From the NCBI RefSeq assembly GCF_014654365.1, contig NZ_BNAY01000017.1:1-64000 (forward strand): 64,000 nucleotides of DNA, given 5' to 3'. The notes under the pieces are model-generated. The model made no database searches, was not told the DNA's origin, and saw only the letters and a list, made by a program, of their open reading frames with translations. The translations under genes were made by a program, and so were the position numbers. Below are positions 62,267-64,000 of this stretch, piece by piece. Origin of the DNA: Amycolatopsis oliviviridis (lineage in GTDB: Bacteria > Actinomycetota > Actinomycetes > Mycobacteriales > Pseudonocardiaceae). Positions within the stretch are counted from its first letter, which is position 1, and each line of letters starts with the position of its first letter.

Positions 62267-64000
62267 GTGGGCGGGGGTGGGGTGGCCGTTCCGCCGGAGG
62301 TGCGGCGCTTTCTGGAATTCACGCTGGGGTTGTCGTGGCCGGAGAGCGACGATCAGGGTTTGGTCGCGTTGTGGAAGGCGTGGGAGGCCTTCGAGACAGC
62401 CGCCGACGTGCTGGAGGCGGCCGCCCGGGCCTCGGGAGCCGGGGTGTCGCGGGAATTGAGAGGCGAGACAGGAGAGTTCTTCGCCCGTTTTCTCCGGGTG
62501 ACGATCGCCGATGGCGTGGCGGGGCTGGGCGACGCGGCCGGGCGGCTGGCGAAGATGTCGCAGAACGCGGCGGCGGATGTCTACAAGACCAAGGTGATGT
62601 TCGTGGTGTTCGCCGCGTTCACCCTGGCCGCGGTCCTGCATCTGCTGGCCACGGTGGTCGGGGCGTTGTTCACCGGGGTGGTGATCGCGGCCGCCCGGGT
62701 GGCCCTGTCCGCCATCTGGCGCGCTCTGGTCGCCCAGTTGAGTCAGTTGTCGGTGCGGGGTGGGTTGTCTCAGGCGACGAGGACGGCCTTGCTCACGTTC
62801 GCGAAGAATCTGGCGCTCAAGACCGGCGGGTTCGCCGTGTTCGGGGCGGCGTTGATGGGCGGCACCGATTTCGGGGTCCAGGCCAGGCAGATCGCCGAGG
62901 GCGACCGTGAGGGCTGGGACATCCGGTCCTTGACCTCGTCACTGGCCGGGGGCGCGCTGGGCGGCGCGTTCGCCGGAGTCTTCCACGCGGCCGCCGGTGG
63001 TGTCCGCCGGACCGCGTTCTCCCTGCGCGACCGGCTGGAAGCCGAACCCGGGCACCTCGACGCCCTGCTGCCGCGTGCCTCAGGCAGCGGCGTCACCGCC
63101 CGCGAGGTGACCACCGCGATCACCGGACCGCTGGCCGCGGTCGGCGACCTCGCCTACGCCCTGGGACAGTTCGCCACCGCCGTCGTCGCCGCCGTCCCGA
63201 TCAACTACCTGCTTCACGACCCTCACGGCAATCCCTTCCTCGGCGCTCTCGGAGCCTTCTCCCGCTACGGCGGCGGCCGCACGACGACCATCCACGGCGG
63301 CATCAGCCTCGACACCTTCCACCCACCCATCCCGCCCGAACTCACCATCACGGCACCGGAAAAACCTCATGCGAGCACCGGAAGAACCACCGCGGACGCG
63401 GAGAAATCACCGGCCTACGTCACCGACACGCGCTACGGCGCAGCGGCTTCCCAGCCGTCCACACCCGTGACCGGCGCGATCGATCCCGCCGCCCTCGACT
63501 CGCACGAAACCGCGCCTCCCCTCGCGACGGCCGCGCCCCCGCTTTTCGGCACAGCGGTCGGTGTCACCGGGGCACCGGCCTTCCTCGACGCTTCGGTCTC
63601 ACCACCGGTTTCCCCCGCCGTCACTCAGCCCGACGCCCCAGCGTCCGCCGGCACCGGCCCGGCACGGCCCCTGCGCACGATTCCACTTCCCGGCAACGGT
63701 GGAGTCGCCTTCCTCCACGACACCTACACCGCCAACGTCGTCAACGCCTTCCCGCACGCCGAATCCGGTGTCTATCGAGTCATCGTCGAGGGCGGCGGCA
63801 ACGACACTTTCCTCCTCCCCGGGCATCGCGACCACCCCACTCCCCTGCCGCATCACGATCTCGCCGTCACCCTCGCCGGCCTTCCCTCACACCTGGCGAC
63901 CTGGAACCGCGACACCGTCATCAAGCTCTGGTCGTGCGACCTCACCCGCGCCCACCACGAGCTCCTCGCTCCTTCGATCCGCACCACCCTCGGCACCGCA
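62267..64000 (+). CDS. Giant WXG100-like protein, 3' end outside the window
   Basis: 578 residues are visible, from GTG at 62267 behind GGGGAGGGG; the frame is open to the window end. The N-terminus (GGGVAVPPEVRRFLEFTLGL) parallels the two complete giants, with SWPESDDQGL and MSQNAAADVYKTKVMFV at the same positions. A hydrophobic segment lies at about 109-141, followed by Gly-rich helices, then a linker rich in Pro, Ala and Thr. At about residue 465 the segment IPLPGNGGVAFLHD begins a module also found at the start of the visible part of the 3-7460 protein, with Cys in LWSCDLT (codon at 63935); the upstream His is replaced (VIVEGGGND). The effector part is not seen. Confidence 0.85.
   Translation, partial: MGGGGVAVPPEVRRFLEFTLGLSWPESDDQGLVALWKAWEAFETAADVLEAAARASGAGVSRELRGETGEFFARFLRVTIADGVAGLGDAAGRLAKMSQNAAADVYKTKVMFVVFAAFTLAAVLHLLATVVGALFTGVVIAAARVALSAIWRALVAQLSQLSVRGGLSQATRTALLTFAKNLALKTGGFAVFGAALMGGTDFGVQARQIAEGDREGWDIRSLTSSLAGGALGGAFAGVFHAAAGGVRRTAFSLRDRLEAEPGHLDALLPRASGSGVTAREVTTAITGPLAAVGDLAYALGQFATAVVAAVPINYLLHDPHGNPFLGALGAFSRYGGGRTTTIHGGISLDTFHPPIPPELTITAPEKPHASTGRTTADAEKSPAYVTDTRYGAAASQPSTPVTGAIDPAALDSHETAPPLATAAPPLFGTAVGVTGAPAFLDASVSPPVSPAVTQPDAPASAGTGPARPLRTIPLPGNGGVAFLHDTYTANVVNAFPHAESGVYRVIVEGGGNDTFLLPGHRDHPTPLPHHDLAVTLAGLPSHLATWNRDTVIKLWSCDLTRAHHELLAPSIRTTLGTA

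Overview
The window is high-GC actinobacterial DNA with GTG/TTG starts, tightly overlapped operons, WXG100-type giant proteins and abundant intergenic palindromes. The palindrome family (GTGAGTGGCGATTCGG and others) and the overall gene content make an Amycolatopsis-like pseudonocardial genome the best guess. This is an inference from pattern; no marker gene (16S, rpoB) is present.

The two ends are occupied by giant, modular, probably type VII-secreted proteins. At the left, a protein cut by the window edge (3-7460) carries in one chain a TcdA/TcdB-like glycosyltransferase domain, a metzincin-like HExxHxxGxxD site, an amidoligase domain and a C-terminal papain-fold domain. It is followed by a 2027-aa WXG100-like protein (7535-13618) preceded by a DtxR/IdeR-like iron box. 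On the opposite strand lies an EspC-like/WXG100 pair (13619-15036). At the right, a 3727-aa WXG100-like protein (50445-61628, minus) is built from two ~1350-aa tandem units plus a degenerate third, and diverges from a fourth giant (62267 to the window end, plus). A module with a conserved L-x-x-(A/S)-C-(D/N)-L-T motif, resembling the clan CD cysteine protease domain of large clostridial toxins, recurs in three of the four giants.

Between them lie small metabolic operons. 15.4-19.1 kb has an enoyl-CoA hydratase, a TmpA-like membrane flavoreductase and a stand-alone adenylation protein. 19.5-23 kb has DUF6924 and DUF6917-type proteins, an SDR lacking its catalytic motif, a LysE exporter and an unknown protein. 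23.3-26.9 kb has a class I terpene synthase, an MpaB-type oxygenase, an aldehyde dehydrogenase and a His-rich metal-binding protein.

From 26.9 to 44.9 kb two divergent operons look like a biosynthetic gene cluster whose product I cannot name. The minus arm has two DegT aminotransferases, two methyltransferases, a UbiA prenyltransferase, a flavin amine oxidase, two AMP-dependent ligases, a family III CoA-transferase, an AhpD-like protein and a flavoprotein. The plus arm has two Gfo/Idh/MocA oxidoreductases, a xylose-isomerase-like protein, an M20 hydrolase, an Ldh-family dehydrogenase and a second DUF6917-type protein. Almost all junctions are 4-nt overlaps, so each arm is probably translated as a unit.

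44.9-50.3 kb holds a calerythrin-like EF-hand protein, a nucleotide-sugar dehydrogenase, a small secreted protein, and a compact class III lanthipeptide locus (LanKC plus a 37-residue precursor) with no visible transporter or protease. I saw no rRNA, tRNA, CRISPR array, transposase or phage gene, and no type VII secretion core gene (EccB/C/D/E, MycP).
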